A DNA stretch of 64,000 nt, taken from assembly GCA_963678085.1 (NCBI GenBank), contig OY782680.1, positions 1,798,001-1,862,000 of the forward strand, in the 5' to 3' direction. A program made the translations under genes and the position numbers. This DNA is from Aliishimia sp963678085. GTDB taxonomy: Bacteria; Pseudomonadota; Alphaproteobacteria; Rhodobacterales; Rhodobacteraceae. Of the stretch, positions 30,086-38,409 are shown piece by piece (within the stretch, counting starts at the first letter, position 1; each line of letters begins with the position of its first letter). Under the pieces are notes generated by a model. The model did no database searches and was not told the origin of the DNA. It saw only the letters and a list, made by a program, of their open reading frames with translations.

Positions 30086-31030
30086 TTATTGAAATATCAT
30101 CAGAACGCCGTTTACGGTGACATAGGAGGCGAGCGTTGCTGTGAGCATTGCGGCGGATGCCATGTGCGCTTGGCCTGCTTCTTGGGCGAAGACGGCGTAG
30201 ATGCTGAACATGGGCATGGCGGCGGAGACCACCAGCGCCATGTGCAGCTCGGGGGGCAGGGTGGCAAGGCCGAATGTCATCAAGAGGGCTGCTATGCTGG
30301 CGACCAGGGCGGGGTGCAGGATAAGTTTTGCGACACTAATTTGCGCTGCCAGGGTGCCATGGTTTTTGCGGGATGTGCCCACGAGAGAGCCTCCCACAAC
30401 GATGAGAGCCAAGACAGTGGTCGCTCCGGCGAAGAGCTCCGTCAGGCGGGTGAACGGGGCAGGGAGCTCAATCCCTAAGAGCGACACGCCCAGCCCCAAC
30501 AGCAAGCCGATCATCAAGGGGCGGCGCAGAACGCTGAGCAAGACACCTGCGATATGGTGCAGAATCGGGCGGTGTTGGCCGGGTTTGCCCATATCCACTA
30601 AGAACAGACACATTGGGATCAAGAGGACAACTTCCACCAAAAAGTTTAACGCCAGGATGATCCCAGCTTGTTCGGGCAGGATCATAAGGAAGATTGGATA
30701 GCCCACAAAGGCTGAATTGGCGATTGTGCTCCCCAGCACCGCGATGCCCAGGGTTGCTGGGTCTTGCACGATGCGCCTGAACCACAGGGCTGTTACGAGA
30801 ATGCAGCTCAGGCCCCCAAGCGCGTAGACGAGCAAATAATCCAGATTGATCACGTCACGCGCATCAGAGCTGGCAAGTGCTTTGAACATCAGCGCGGGCA
30901 TGGCGAGCATCATGACAAAGCGGCCCATCGCTTGCAGCGCCTCTTGGTTCAGCACCCCGCGTGCGGTGAGCAGATAACCGATGCCGATGGTTGCAAAAAT
31001 CGGAAAGGTGATGCCAAGGGTTGCAATCAT
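30086..31030 (-). CDS. AEC family transporter (auxin efflux carrier-like permease)
   Basis: 314 residues from MIATLGITFPIFATIGIGYLL; an ATG 14 codons earlier overlaps hemC and is less likely. Ten hydrophobic segments are visible. Landmarks are GSTIANSAFVGYPI, the glycine-rich VLALIVVGGSLVG and the final transmembrane pair. The AEC/BASS-like fold exports or imports organic anions or auxin-like compounds; the substrate is unknown. It follows hemC by 35 bases on the same strand and may be read through from it. Confidence 0.87.
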   Translation of the reverse strand: MIATLGITFPIFATIGIGYLLTARGVLNQEALQAMGRFVMMLAMPALMFKALASSDARDVINLDYLLVYALGGLSCILVTALWFRRIVQDPATLGIAVLGSTIANSAFVGYPIFLMILPEQAGIILALNFLVEVVLLIPMCLFLVDMGKPGQHRPILHHIAGVLLSVLRRPLMIGLLLGLGVSLLGIELPAPFTRLTELFAGATTVLALIVVGGSLVGTSRKNHGTLAAQISVAKLILHPALVASIAALLMTFGLATLPPELHMALVVSAAMPMFSIYAVFAQEAGQAHMASAAMLTATLASYVTVNGVLMIFQ

Positions 31031-31064
31031 GCGCAGCCCTGTTTCAGGAGCTGGGCAGCGCCTG

Positions 31065-32003
31065 TCATTCAAAAAAGCTGGGGCCAGCGCGTTCTAACAG
31101 AGTTTGTGCCAGGGCTATTCCCATCTCTTTGGCATCCTCAATTACGCCCATTGTTTGTTCTTTAAGGGCTTCAGAGCCATCGGGGCGCAGGATTTCTCCG
31201 CGCAGGTGCAGCACATTGCCATCGCGCGTTGCGAGCCCTGCAATGGGGGTTTCGCAGGAGCCATCTAGGGTAAAGAGAAAGGCGCGCTCGGCCGTCAATT
31301 GCACAGCGGTTTCAGCATCATGAATGGCGGCGAGCAGCTCGGCTGTGTTCATATCATTCGTGCGCCGTTCAATCCCAATCGCGCCTTGGGCCACGGCGGG
31401 GAGCATATCGCTTGGGTCAATCGGCGTGGCGGGCACATCCCCTGCATTCAAGCGATTGAGGCCCGCGCAGGCTAGAAAGGTCGCTTCGGCCACGCCATCG
31501 CTCAGTTTCTTGAGGCGGGTTTGCACATTGCCGCGAAACTCCACCACATTCAAATCAGCCCGCTTATGCAAGAGCTGGGCTTTGCGCCGCAGGGACGATG
31601 TGCCCACAGTTGCGCCCTGGGCCAGATCTGCAATGCTGGGCAGGCTGGGCGAGACAAAGGCATCACGCACATCTTCGCGCGGCAGATAACAGTCCAGCAC
31701 CAGCCCATCTGGCTGCACCGTGGGCATATCCTTCATCGAATGCACCGCGATGTCGATCTTGCCGGCAAGCAAATCCTCTTCGATCTCTTTGGTGAACAGC
31801 CCCTTGCCGCCGATCTCTTTGAGGGCGCGATCTTGGATCATATCGCCGGTGACTTTGATCACTTTGATCTCAAAAGCGGCCTCTTCCAGCTGAAAGGCGG
31901 TTGCCAGGCGCGCGCGTGTCTCATAGGCCTGGGCCAGAGCCAAAGGCGAGCCGCGCGTGCCGATCTTAAGAGGAGAGGCAGGGCTGGGCAATCGCAAGGT
32001 CAT
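31065..32003 (-). CDS. hemC: Hydroxymethylbilane synthase (porphobilinogen deaminase)
   Basis: 312 residues. It catalyses head-to-tail condensation of four porphobilinogens in tetrapyrrole synthesis. Signatures: KIGTRGSPLALAQ, GGKGLFTKEIE, HSMKDMPT, GTSSLRRKAQ, and Cys250 in TLDGSCETPIAG, which carries the dipyrromethane cofactor. It is full length and intact. It is divergent from hemE with 68 bases between starts, the usual Rhodobacterales arrangement, so heme (and possibly bacteriochlorophyll or cobalamin) precursor genes share a control region. Confidence 0.97.
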   Translation of the reverse strand: MTLRLPSPASPLKIGTRGSPLALAQAYETRARLATAFQLEEAAFEIKVIKVTGDMIQDRALKEIGGKGLFTKEIEEDLLAGKIDIAVHSMKDMPTVQPDGLVLDCYLPREDVRDAFVSPSLPSIADLAQGATVGTSSLRRKAQLLHKRADLNVVEFRGNVQTRLKKLSDGVAEATFLACAGLNRLNAGDVPATPIDPSDMLPAVAQGAIGIERRTNDMNTAELLAAIHDAETAVQLTAERAFLFTLDGSCETPIAGLATRDGNVLHLRGEILRPDGSEALKEQTMGVIEDAKEMGIALAQTLLERAGPSFFE

Positions 32004-32071
32004 GGTCTATCTCAAGCTCGTTTTGGGCGGTTTAGGCCTGACGTGAGTAGAGCATAAAAAGGATGCACGCA

Positions 32072-33139
32072 ATGCAGGATAAATCCGCCGCGGGAACACA
32101 GCAAAAGACAATCATGCGGGCGCTTGCCGGAGAACGCCTCCCAACTCCGCCCATTTGGATGATGCGTCAGGCGGGGCGCTATTTGCCGGAATATCGCGCC
32201 ACGCGGGCGCAGGCGGGGGATTTTCTATCGCTGTGCTATAACCCGGAGCTGGCCGCAGAGGTCACGCTGCAACCCATCCGCCGCTATGGCTTTGATGCGG
32301 CGATCCTGTTTGCGGATATTTTGCTGCTGCCTCAAGCGCTGGGGGCGGATTTGTGGTTTGTGACCGGCGAGGGGCCGCGCCTGTCCACCATCACCGACCG
32401 CGCCGGGGTCGATGCGCTGAAGCCCGTGGATGCGATTCATGACACGCTCAACCCGATCTATGAAACCGTGCGCATTTTGCGCCGGGAATTGCCGCCTGAG
32501 ACCACCTTGATTGGCTTTGCCGGTGCGCCTTGGACGGTGGCGACCTATATGATTGCCGGGCGCGGCACGCCGGATCAAGCGCCTGCACATGCCTTTAAGG
32601 ATGGCAATCGCGCGGCTTTTCAAGCGCTGATAGATCGCATCACCGCAGGCACGATTGATTACCTCAGCGCGCAGATCGAGGCGGGCGCGGAAGTGGTCAA
32701 GATTTTTGATAGCTGGGCCGGCTCGCTTAAGGGCCAAGATTTTCAGGATTTCGCGCTAGAGCCCTGCCGGGTGATCACTGCCGCGCTTAAGGCCAAATAT
32801 CCCGACGTGCCCGTCATTGGCTTTCCACGCGAAGCAGGGCAGGGCTATATCGGCTTTGCCAAGGCAACGGGCGTGGATTGCATGGCGCTGGACAATTCGG
32901 TCAGCGCAGATTGGGCGGCGCGCGAGGTGCAGTGTGATGGCTGTGTGCAAGGCAATCTCGCCTCTCGCCATATGGTGACGGGCGGGGAGGATTTGGTGCG
33001 CGAAACTCGTGAAATCGTTGCGGCCTTCGCAAATGGGCCGCATATCTTTAACCTCGGCCATGGCATTACACCGGATGCGGACCCTGAGAATGTGCAGCTC
33101 ATGATCGACACCGTGCGCAGCTATTCGCCCGGCTCATAA
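32072..33139 (+). CDS. hemE: Uroporphyrinogen decarboxylase
   Basis: 355 residues from ATG 32072, which has AAGG nine bases upstream; an ATG at 32063 in the same frame abuts that site. It converts uroporphyrinogen III to coproporphyrinogen III. Signatures: PIWMMRQAGRYLPEYR (substrate-binding arginines), GFAGAPWTVATYMI, GAEVVKIFDSWAGSL, and NLGHGITPDADPENV near the end. It is full length. Its stop region overlaps the convergent sulfotransferase-like gene by 19 bases. Confidence 0.97.
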   Translation: MQDKSAAGTQQKTIMRALAGERLPTPPIWMMRQAGRYLPEYRATRAQAGDFLSLCYNPELAAEVTLQPIRRYGFDAAILFADILLLPQALGADLWFVTGEGPRLSTITDRAGVDALKPVDAIHDTLNPIYETVRILRRELPPETTLIGFAGAPWTVATYMIAGRGTPDQAPAHAFKDGNRAAFQALIDRITAGTIDYLSAQIEAGAEVVKIFDSWAGSLKGQDFQDFALEPCRVITAALKAKYPDVPVIGFPREAGQGYIGFAKATGVDCMALDNSVSADWAAREVQCDGCVQGNLASRHMVTGGEDLVRETREIVAAFANGPHIFNLGHGITPDADPENVQLMIDTVRSYSPGS

Positions 33140-33888
33140 CCAAACAGCGCCTCTTGCGCCCAATCTGCGCGGGCGATGGCAAAGGCGCGATCTTCTTCGC
33201 ACCATGTCTCGGGCGTTGCTGGGCGGGGATCTATGGCCGGTGTAAAGCGGGTTCCAAGACGTTTTTGCACTGGCCGATATCCTGTGTCAGACCACTCTAG
33301 CGAAAGCGCTTGGCGGATCGCGTTCAGCCAGGCCTCAGGATCTTCTTGCACCATTTCAAGTTGGACATACAGCAATGCGCAGCCGCGATTGCGAAAACCC
33401 AGCCAAGCCTCAGACTTCACCGCGCGCATCTCAAAAATCGTCTCATACGCCGCCCCGGTGATGGGATGACGATCATATTGCAACAGCGCCCCGCGCGGCC
33501 CAGAAAGCGGCGCAAAATGTGAAGGGCGATCAATCACAGAGCGCCAAGGCGCGCGAATAAAGGCGTCAAAGGGCAGGGCTTGTATCTCGGGATGCCCATG
33601 CCAGGGACGCCTATGCAGCGAGCGCGCCCAGTCAAACAGATTGCGCTGCACCACCACAATGAGCATATCTGCGGGGATCGCCGCCATGCTGGGCACCCCA
33701 TGTTTCCAACCCAGAGCGTCCGAGCGTTGGATGGTAAAGCTCCTGTTCAGCAAACGCCGTACCAGATTGGTGCCAGAGCCACGCTCGCCAAAGACTTGGA
33801 ATTGCCGCAAGGGAACGCGCGGGGCGCGGTGCAGATACCACCCTCGCGCGGCTATCGCCTCTGCCATAATCGGATCATGCTTTTCCAC
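33121..33888 (-). CDS. Sulfotransferase-like protein
   Basis: 255 residues. Residues 33-44 (FGERGSGTNLVR) form a P-loop-like PAPS-binding motif in a family sometimes annotated as sulfotransferase. VVVQRNLFDWARSLHRRPWHG then supplies the second (3'-phosphate) motif region. It has no signal peptide. The acceptor is unknown; roseobacters modify surface glycans and lipids this way. It diverges from a glycosyltransferase gene 61 bases away, which suggests a shared role in surface polysaccharide. Confidence 0.6.
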   Translation of the reverse strand: MEKHDPIMAEAIAARGWYLHRAPRVPLRQFQVFGERGSGTNLVRRLLNRSFTIQRSDALGWKHGVPSMAAIPADMLIVVVQRNLFDWARSLHRRPWHGHPEIQALPFDAFIRAPWRSVIDRPSHFAPLSGPRGALLQYDRHPITGAAYETIFEMRAVKSEAWLGFRNRGCALLYVQLEMVQEDPEAWLNAIRQALSLEWSDTGYRPVQKRLGTRFTPAIDPRPATPETWCEEDRAFAIARADWAQEALFGYEPGE

Positions 33889-33949
33889 TCACATCTCCCG
33901 CTGACTGCGCTATAAGGATCATACACTCATAGCGGGAAGGGGCGCGCAA

Positions 33950-34819
33950 ATGCAAATCGCAGCGGCAGTGACCATGGTGCGCGATGATCTGTTTTTCTTG
34001 CGCGCGTGGCTTAGGCATTATGGCGGGCTCTTGGGGCGCGAGAATTGCTATATCGTCAATCATGGGCGCGGCGCGGAGGTCGCGGCGCTGGCGACAGGCT
34101 GTAACCTGATCGGCATTCCTGGCGAGCCGCATAAGAATTTCGATGGCAAACGCTGGCAGTTCCTGAACAATCTGGTGCAAGGGCTGCGCCGCTATTACAC
34201 CCATATCATCGTGGGCGATGTGGATGAGCTGGTGGTGCTGGACCCGTTGCAGGGAAATCTTCTGGACTGGCTCGAAAACGCCCCGCGCAAACGCGTTTTC
34301 ACGCCCCTGGGTCTTGAGGTGATCCACCGTACCGAGCTTGAGCCAGACCCGCCAGAGCCCCTGATCCTCGGCCCGCGACGTCATGCACGCTTGGCCCCGC
34401 ATTACTCAAAACCTTGCATCGTCTCTTGCCCAACAAAGCTTTCGCGCGGGGGGCATTTTGCGCAATATGATAAGCTGCACTGCCCCGAAGGGCTGTACCT
34501 GATGCATCTAAAATTCTGCGACTTTGACAGCTATTGCGCCGCGATGGACCGGCGTAATGCAAGCGCCCGTGTGCTAGGCGATGATCCCAAAGCCGTCGCG
34601 ATCGGCCGCCATTGGTTTGCGAGCGAGCGGGGAGAGGACCGCGCCCTGTTCGACAGCTTTGCCCAGCTTGAAATGCAACAGGGCTTTGATCTGGCTTGGC
34701 TGCGCAGACGCATGCAGCGCAGTTTTGGCCCACGCGGCGAGACCGGCTATTATGCCTTCAACCGCCCTGATTATGATAAGCAATATCTGCTGCCCGAGCG
34801 CTTTACTGGGCTGTTTTGA
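33950..34819 (+). CDS. Glycosyltransferase family 2-like protein
   Basis: 289 residues. It opens with AAAVTMVRDDLFFLRAWLRHYGGLLG, the start of the GT2_4-type nucleotide-sugar fold, and has the DxD-like GDVDELVVLDP at about 88-99. TKLSRGGHFAQYDKLHCPEGLYLMHLKFCDFDSY contains further conserved positions of this group. It is predicted cytoplasmic and adds a sugar to a cell-surface polymer; donor and acceptor are unknown. Its last 17 bases overlap the convergent YafY-type regulator. Confidence 0.75.
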   Translation: MQIAAAVTMVRDDLFFLRAWLRHYGGLLGRENCYIVNHGRGAEVAALATGCNLIGIPGEPHKNFDGKRWQFLNNLVQGLRRYYTHIIVGDVDELVVLDPLQGNLLDWLENAPRKRVFTPLGLEVIHRTELEPDPPEPLILGPRRHARLAPHYSKPCIVSCPTKLSRGGHFAQYDKLHCPEGLYLMHLKFCDFDSYCAAMDRRNASARVLGDDPKAVAIGRHWFASERGEDRALFDSFAQLEMQQGFDLAWLRRRMQRSFGPRGETGYYAFNRPDYDKQYLLPERFTGLF

Positions 34820-35474
34820 AATCACTCAGACAGGTGCCGGGCTCATCCTCAAACAGCTCGGGCTGCGGCGTTGCCTCTTCGATCAGATCCACCCGAAACT
34901 CTGCAAAATCGCCCAGGCTCTCTGACCAGCCCAGCACACTCCAGACCCGCGCTATATGATCCAGCTTAAGCGGGCGCAACATATGAGAGACGCGCGCGCC
35001 ATCAGTGCCACAATAGCGCAGCCTCACCTTTTGACGCGCCGTGATCGCTGCGCGCAGCACCGGCATATGCGACAGCCCCCGCGCCATATCGGCAAAGGGC
35101 GAAAGCTCAAATTTCCACGCCTCCGCGCCCGCAATCCCCTCTTGTGGCAACAGCGCATCCAGCTTATCGGCCAAATCCGCCGCGCCCCGCGCCAGCCGCG
35201 CATCCCCCGCCTGCGCCACAATCGCAATGCCAAGGTTCAGCGCCTCGAGCTCATGCTCGCTCAAGGCGATCGGGGGCAGGGTGGTCAGAGTATTCGCCCG
35301 GTATCCCGCCCCGCGCGTGCCCTCAATGGGAACCCCAGAGGCCTGCAAGCGCTCCATATCGCGATAAATCGTGCGCTCAGAGACCCCAAGGCGCGCCGCC
35401 AAAACCTGCGCCGTGTGCAAATTGCCATCGCGCAACAGGTTCAGCAGATCAAATAGGCGCTCGGTGCGGGGCAT
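34803..35474 (-). CDS. YafY-type HTH/WYL domain transcriptional regulator
   Basis: 223 residues from MPRTERLFDLLNLLRDGNLHTA. The N-terminal winged HTH (AQVLAARLGVSERTIYRDMERLQASGVPIEGTRG region, residues 20-55) is followed by a WYL-type effector domain (ITARQKVRLRYCGTDGARVSHMLRPLKLDHIARVWSVLGW, residues about 130-180). The ligand is unknown. A perfect inverted repeat 25 bases upstream of the start is a probable autoregulatory operator. Confidence 0.88.
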   Translation of the reverse strand: MPRTERLFDLLNLLRDGNLHTAQVLAARLGVSERTIYRDMERLQASGVPIEGTRGAGYRANTLTTLPPIALSEHELEALNLGIAIVAQAGDARLARGAADLADKLDALLPQEGIAGAEAWKFELSPFADMARGLSHMPVLRAAITARQKVRLRYCGTDGARVSHMLRPLKLDHIARVWSVLGWSESLGDFAEFRVDLIEEATPQPELFEDEPGTCLSDFKTAQ

Positions 35475-35498
35475 TTGGGCCTCTCTCATCCCTCGCTC

Positions 35499-35516
35499 CT
35501 GACATAAACCTGTCAG
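35499..35516. promoter_or_regulatory. Putative YafY/WYL regulator operator
   Basis: CTGACA-TAAACC-TGTCAG, a perfect 6+6 inverted repeat located 25 bases upstream of the regulator's ATG. CTGACA/TGTCAG palindromes of this spacing are typical near YafY-type genes, so autoregulation is likely. It could also affect the rightward tatA region. Confidence 0.6.
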
Positions 35517-35665
35517 TTGCGCCGCTCAAGCCCCGGTTTGCACAAATTCTCCCAGCCACAAGGGTATGAAACACGCCAATTTCCCTGGCCCTCTCATGCC
35601 GGCCTTGGCACTAAACCAGTCAAACGGACCACATGAGGCGCGCGCCTCAACATAGGAGAAAAATC

Positions 35666-35884
35666 ATGGGACTTGGAAATATCGGCCTGCCAGGCATTAT
35701 CTTGATCGCAGTTGTTGTGCTGGTGCTCTTTGGGCGCGGCAAAATCTCTGGCCTGATGGGCGAAGTGGGCAAGGGCATTACGTCTTTCAAAAAGGGCATC
35801 AATGAGGGCAAAAACGAGCTGGAATCCGAAATGGCCGAAACCGCCAAAGACGTGACCCCGTCTGACGAAAAAGACAAAGTCTAA
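35666..35884 (+). CDS. tatA: Sec-independent (Tat) translocase subunit TatA
   Basis: 72 residues from MGLGNIGLPGIILIAVVVLVLFGRGKI; the AGGAGA 10 bases upstream decides this ATG over one 11 codons earlier. One N-terminal membrane helix, the FGRGKI hinge, an amphipathic helix (SGLMGEVGKGITSFKKGI) and an acidic tail are the standard TatA layout. TatA polymerises to form the pore for folded proteins. It is followed by tatB after nine bases. Confidence 0.95.
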   Translation: MGLGNIGLPGIILIAVVVLVLFGRGKISGLMGEVGKGITSFKKGINEGKNELESEMAETAKDVTPSDEKDKV

Positions 35885-35893
35885 GGCCGTTTC

Positions 35894-36373
35894 ATGTTTG
35901 ATCTTGGCTTTGCCGAGCTGCTTGTCGTTGGGATAGTGGCGCTGATTGTGGTGGGTCCAAAGGATCTGCCGGTGATGTTTCGAAATGTCGGACGTTTCGT
36001 TGGCCGCATGCGCGGGATGGCGCGCGAATTCACCAGCGCGATGAATCAGGCAGCTGATGAGAGCGGTTTGAAAGACATCCAAAAAACGCTGAACACGGCG
36101 GCTAACCCGGTAAAAGCGGCCGCGGATGAGGCGAAAAACGCCGCCAAAGGTCTGACAGATTTCAACCTTGATCCTGAAAGCGAAACCGGAAAACTCGCCG
36201 GCAAACGCATGGAAGAGCGCCTGGAAACCTCAAAGAAAATCGAAGCTGCCACCGCCCGCGCCCAGGCTGAACGCAAAGCGAAAGAGGCACAAGAGGCAAT
36301 GGCCCGCGCCGAAGCACTTGAACTTGAGCTGCGCCCCGATGCCTTAAACAGCGATGCGCCGAAAGATCCCTAA
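35894..36373 (+). CDS. tatB: Tat translocase subunit TatB
   Basis: 159 residues. MFDLGFAELLVVGIVALIVVGPKDLP is the TatB membrane helix with the conserved Glu8 and Gly-Pro. An amphipathic helix (RNVGRFVGRMRGMAREFTSAM) follows, then a long Lys/Ala/Glu-rich coiled coil ending about residue 150. TatB with TatC recognises twin-arginine signal peptides. Its stop abuts the tatC ATG, so the genes are co-translated. Confidence 0.95.
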   Translation: MFDLGFAELLVVGIVALIVVGPKDLPVMFRNVGRFVGRMRGMAREFTSAMNQAADESGLKDIQKTLNTAANPVKAAADEAKNAAKGLTDFNLDPESETGKLAGKRMEERLETSKKIEAATARAQAERKAKEAQEAMARAEALELELRPDALNSDAPKDP

Positions 36374-37309
36374 ATGACTGACAATTCAGATATAGATGAC
36401 AGTGCCGCTCCGCTGATCGAGCATCTCGCAGAGCTGCGCACGCGGCTCATCCGCTCGGTAATCGCCTTTGTGATCGCGATTTCGGTGTTTTTTGTGCCAA
36501 TTCAGGGCGTGTTTATTGCCGAACATGTGTTGAATTTCCTGCTCGAGCCGATCTCGGACACGCTGCGCGATTTGGGCGATCCGAACCCGACCTTCCAATA
36601 TACCAGCCCGCAAGAGTTCCTGTTCACGCTGTTTCGGGTCTCCATGGTGTTCGGCTTTGGTCTGTCTTTTCCGGTCATTGGCTATCAGCTCTGGCGCTTT
36701 GTGGCACCGGGTCTTTATCGCACGGAAAAGAATGCGTTTTTGCCCTTTATCATCGCCTCTCCGGTGATGTTTATTTTGGGGGCCTCCTTTGCGCAATTTG
36801 TGGTCACGCCGCTGGCAATGACCTTTTTGCTGGGCTTTGCCGATGCCTCCTCTATGTTTGCAAACTTCTTGGGAACCGATGGTCAAGCCCCGGTCGAAAG
36901 CACCCGCCCGCCGATTGTGTTTAACGGAAAGGTCAATGAAAGCCTTGATATTACACTGAAATTCATCATCGCCTTTGGCCTGTGTTTTCAACTGCCTGTG
37001 CTTTTGACCTTGATGGGTAAGGCGGGGCTGGTGAGCTCTGAGGGGCTCGCAAATGTGCGCAAATACGCGATGGTGGGGATTTTGGTGCTTGCCGCTCTGG
37101 TCACGCCGCCCGATGTGATCACACAGCTTATTCTCTTTGTTGTCGTCTATGGGCTCTATGAGGTCTCGATTTTCTTGGTGCGCCGCGTGGAGAGCAAGCG
37201 CGAAGAGCAGCTGCGCGCCGAGGGCTATTATGACGATGACGAAGAAGATCCGTTGATGGCCGAATTTGATGAGGATGAGGATGAAGATCCGGGCATGGTG
37301 CAAAAATGA
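36374..37309 (+). CDS. tatC: Tat translocase subunit TatC
   Basis: 311 residues, six transmembrane segments. The N-terminal IEHLAELRTRLIRSV and the YTSPQEFLFTLFRVS / LWRFVAPGLYRTEK motifs are the signal-peptide-binding signatures. A region with TSEG-like loop VSSEGLANVRKYA and TPPDVITQ completes the family pattern. The C-terminus is an acidic Asp/Glu tail longer than in E. coli. The downstream DUF815 ATPase begins within its last codons (ATGA overlap). Confidence 0.96.
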   Translation: MTDNSDIDDSAAPLIEHLAELRTRLIRSVIAFVIAISVFFVPIQGVFIAEHVLNFLLEPISDTLRDLGDPNPTFQYTSPQEFLFTLFRVSMVFGFGLSFPVIGYQLWRFVAPGLYRTEKNAFLPFIIASPVMFILGASFAQFVVTPLAMTFLLGFADASSMFANFLGTDGQAPVESTRPPIVFNGKVNESLDITLKFIIAFGLCFQLPVLLTLMGKAGLVSSEGLANVRKYAMVGILVLAALVTPPDVITQLILFVVVYGLYEVSIFLVRRVESKREEQLRAEGYYDDDEEDPLMAEFDEDEDEDPGMVQK

Positions 37310-38139
37310 GCAAGGCTAAGCTGCGGATTGCTGAGGCGCTCGAACGCATGTCGCCGCCCCCCGCGCCCGCCCCGGATTGGTCAGCCTCTGGCTATGTGTG
37401 GCAGGTGGAGCCGGATCGTCTAGCACCCGTGCCAAAAATCAACCGCGTCGCGCTGGATTTGCTGGTGGGGGTGGATCGCGCCAAAGAGACATTGCTTGCC
37501 AATACACGGCAATTTGCAGCTGGCTATGCGGCAAATAACGCGCTGCTTTGGGGAGCGCGCGGCATGGGGAAATCTAGCCTTGTCAAGGCGCTACACGCCG
37601 AGGTTGAGATTTCACATAAAGATCTGAAGCTGGTCGAGCTGCAACGCGAGGATCTGCCAAGCGTCGGGCGTTTGCTCAACCTGCTGCGCGGCGCGCCGGG
37701 ACGGTTTATCCTGTTTTGCGACGATCTGAGTTTTTCTCATGATGACCAGCACTATAAATCCCTCAAGGCCGTTTTGGATGGCGGGATGGAAGGTCGCCCG
37801 GAGAATGTGATTCTTTATGCGACATCGAACCGGCGTCACCTCATGCCGCGCGATATGATTGACAATGAACGCAGCACCGCGATCATGCCGGGTGAGGCGG
37901 TTGAGGAAAAGGTCTCGCTTTCTGATCGTTTCGGGCTCTGGCTCGGCTTCTATTCCTGTGATCAAGAGCAATATCTATCTATGATCGAAGGCTATTGCGC
38001 GGCTTACGGCGTTGAAATCGCAAGCGAAACCTTGCGCGCAGAGGCGATTGAATGGCAGGCGACGCGGGGCTCGCGCTCGGGGCGGGTCGCTTGGCAATAT
38101 TTCACCGATCTGGCCGGGCGGCAGGGGATCGCGGTTTAG
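37306..38139 (+). CDS. DUF815 family AAA ATPase
   Basis: 277 residues. After a proline-rich N-terminus, Walker A is GARGMGKSSL (residues about 85-94) and the Walker B-like segment is RFILFCDDLSF. A sensor/ATSNRRHLMPRDM motif typical of DUF815 follows, as do the IMPGEAVEEKVSLSDRFGLWLGFY block and a C-terminal lid. Function in bacteria is unknown; it may be a chaperone-like ATPase. It overlaps tatC by ATGA and is the last gene of the tat operon, which suggests a link to membrane translocation or only transcriptional coupling. Confidence 0.85.
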   Translation: MSKAKLRIAEALERMSPPPAPAPDWSASGYVWQVEPDRLAPVPKINRVALDLLVGVDRAKETLLANTRQFAAGYAANNALLWGARGMGKSSLVKALHAEVEISHKDLKLVELQREDLPSVGRLLNLLRGAPGRFILFCDDLSFSHDDQHYKSLKAVLDGGMEGRPENVILYATSNRRHLMPRDMIDNERSTAIMPGEAVEEKVSLSDRFGLWLGFYSCDQEQYLSMIEGYCAAYGVEIASETLRAEAIEWQATRGSRSGRVAWQYFTDLAGRQGIAV

Positions 38140-38409
38140 GGCAGCACGAATACCCAGCTGCAACCTCTCGCTGCGCCGGGGAAACATAGATAGAAACCAG
38201 ACTTTGCGGGCCCGCGTTAAGCGACAGATCGGTTGGGACACGAATCCAACCGTTAGAGCCTCAATCCATCTCGTCCGGCCACGCAGCCCTCGTCCCGACT
38301 TATGGTTGCAGGAGGTCTTAGGGCCGCGTGTATTTGCATATGCACGGGTAAGATGCCCCAATTGTCTGACAATTTGGTGAAGCCCGCGTGCGGTGGGCTA
38401 AGATTTGAT
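38140..38409. other. Convergent intergenic region between the DUF815 gene and purF
   Basis: 270 bases between two gene ends. It contains one perfect copy of the dispersed palindrome AATTGTC-T-GACAATT (38360-38374) and a weak hairpin AGCCC/GGGCT near 38381. Otherwise I see nothing in it. Confidence 0.5.
38360..38374. repeat. Dispersed palindrome, copy 1
   Basis: AATTGTC-T-GACAATT, a perfect 7+7 inverted repeat about one central base, in the convergent gap between the DUF815 gene and purF. Other copies are listed in the findings. Confidence 0.7.

Noticed and set aside
32072..33139. Longer hemE start at 32063
   Set aside because: The AAGG ribosome site directly abuts that ATG; the ATG at 32072 has normal spacing. 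The difference is only three codons.
36386..37303. 305-residue open frame opposite tatC
   Set aside because: tatC is unmistakable. The reverse frame is His/Lys/Gln-rich and has no membrane or catalytic pattern.
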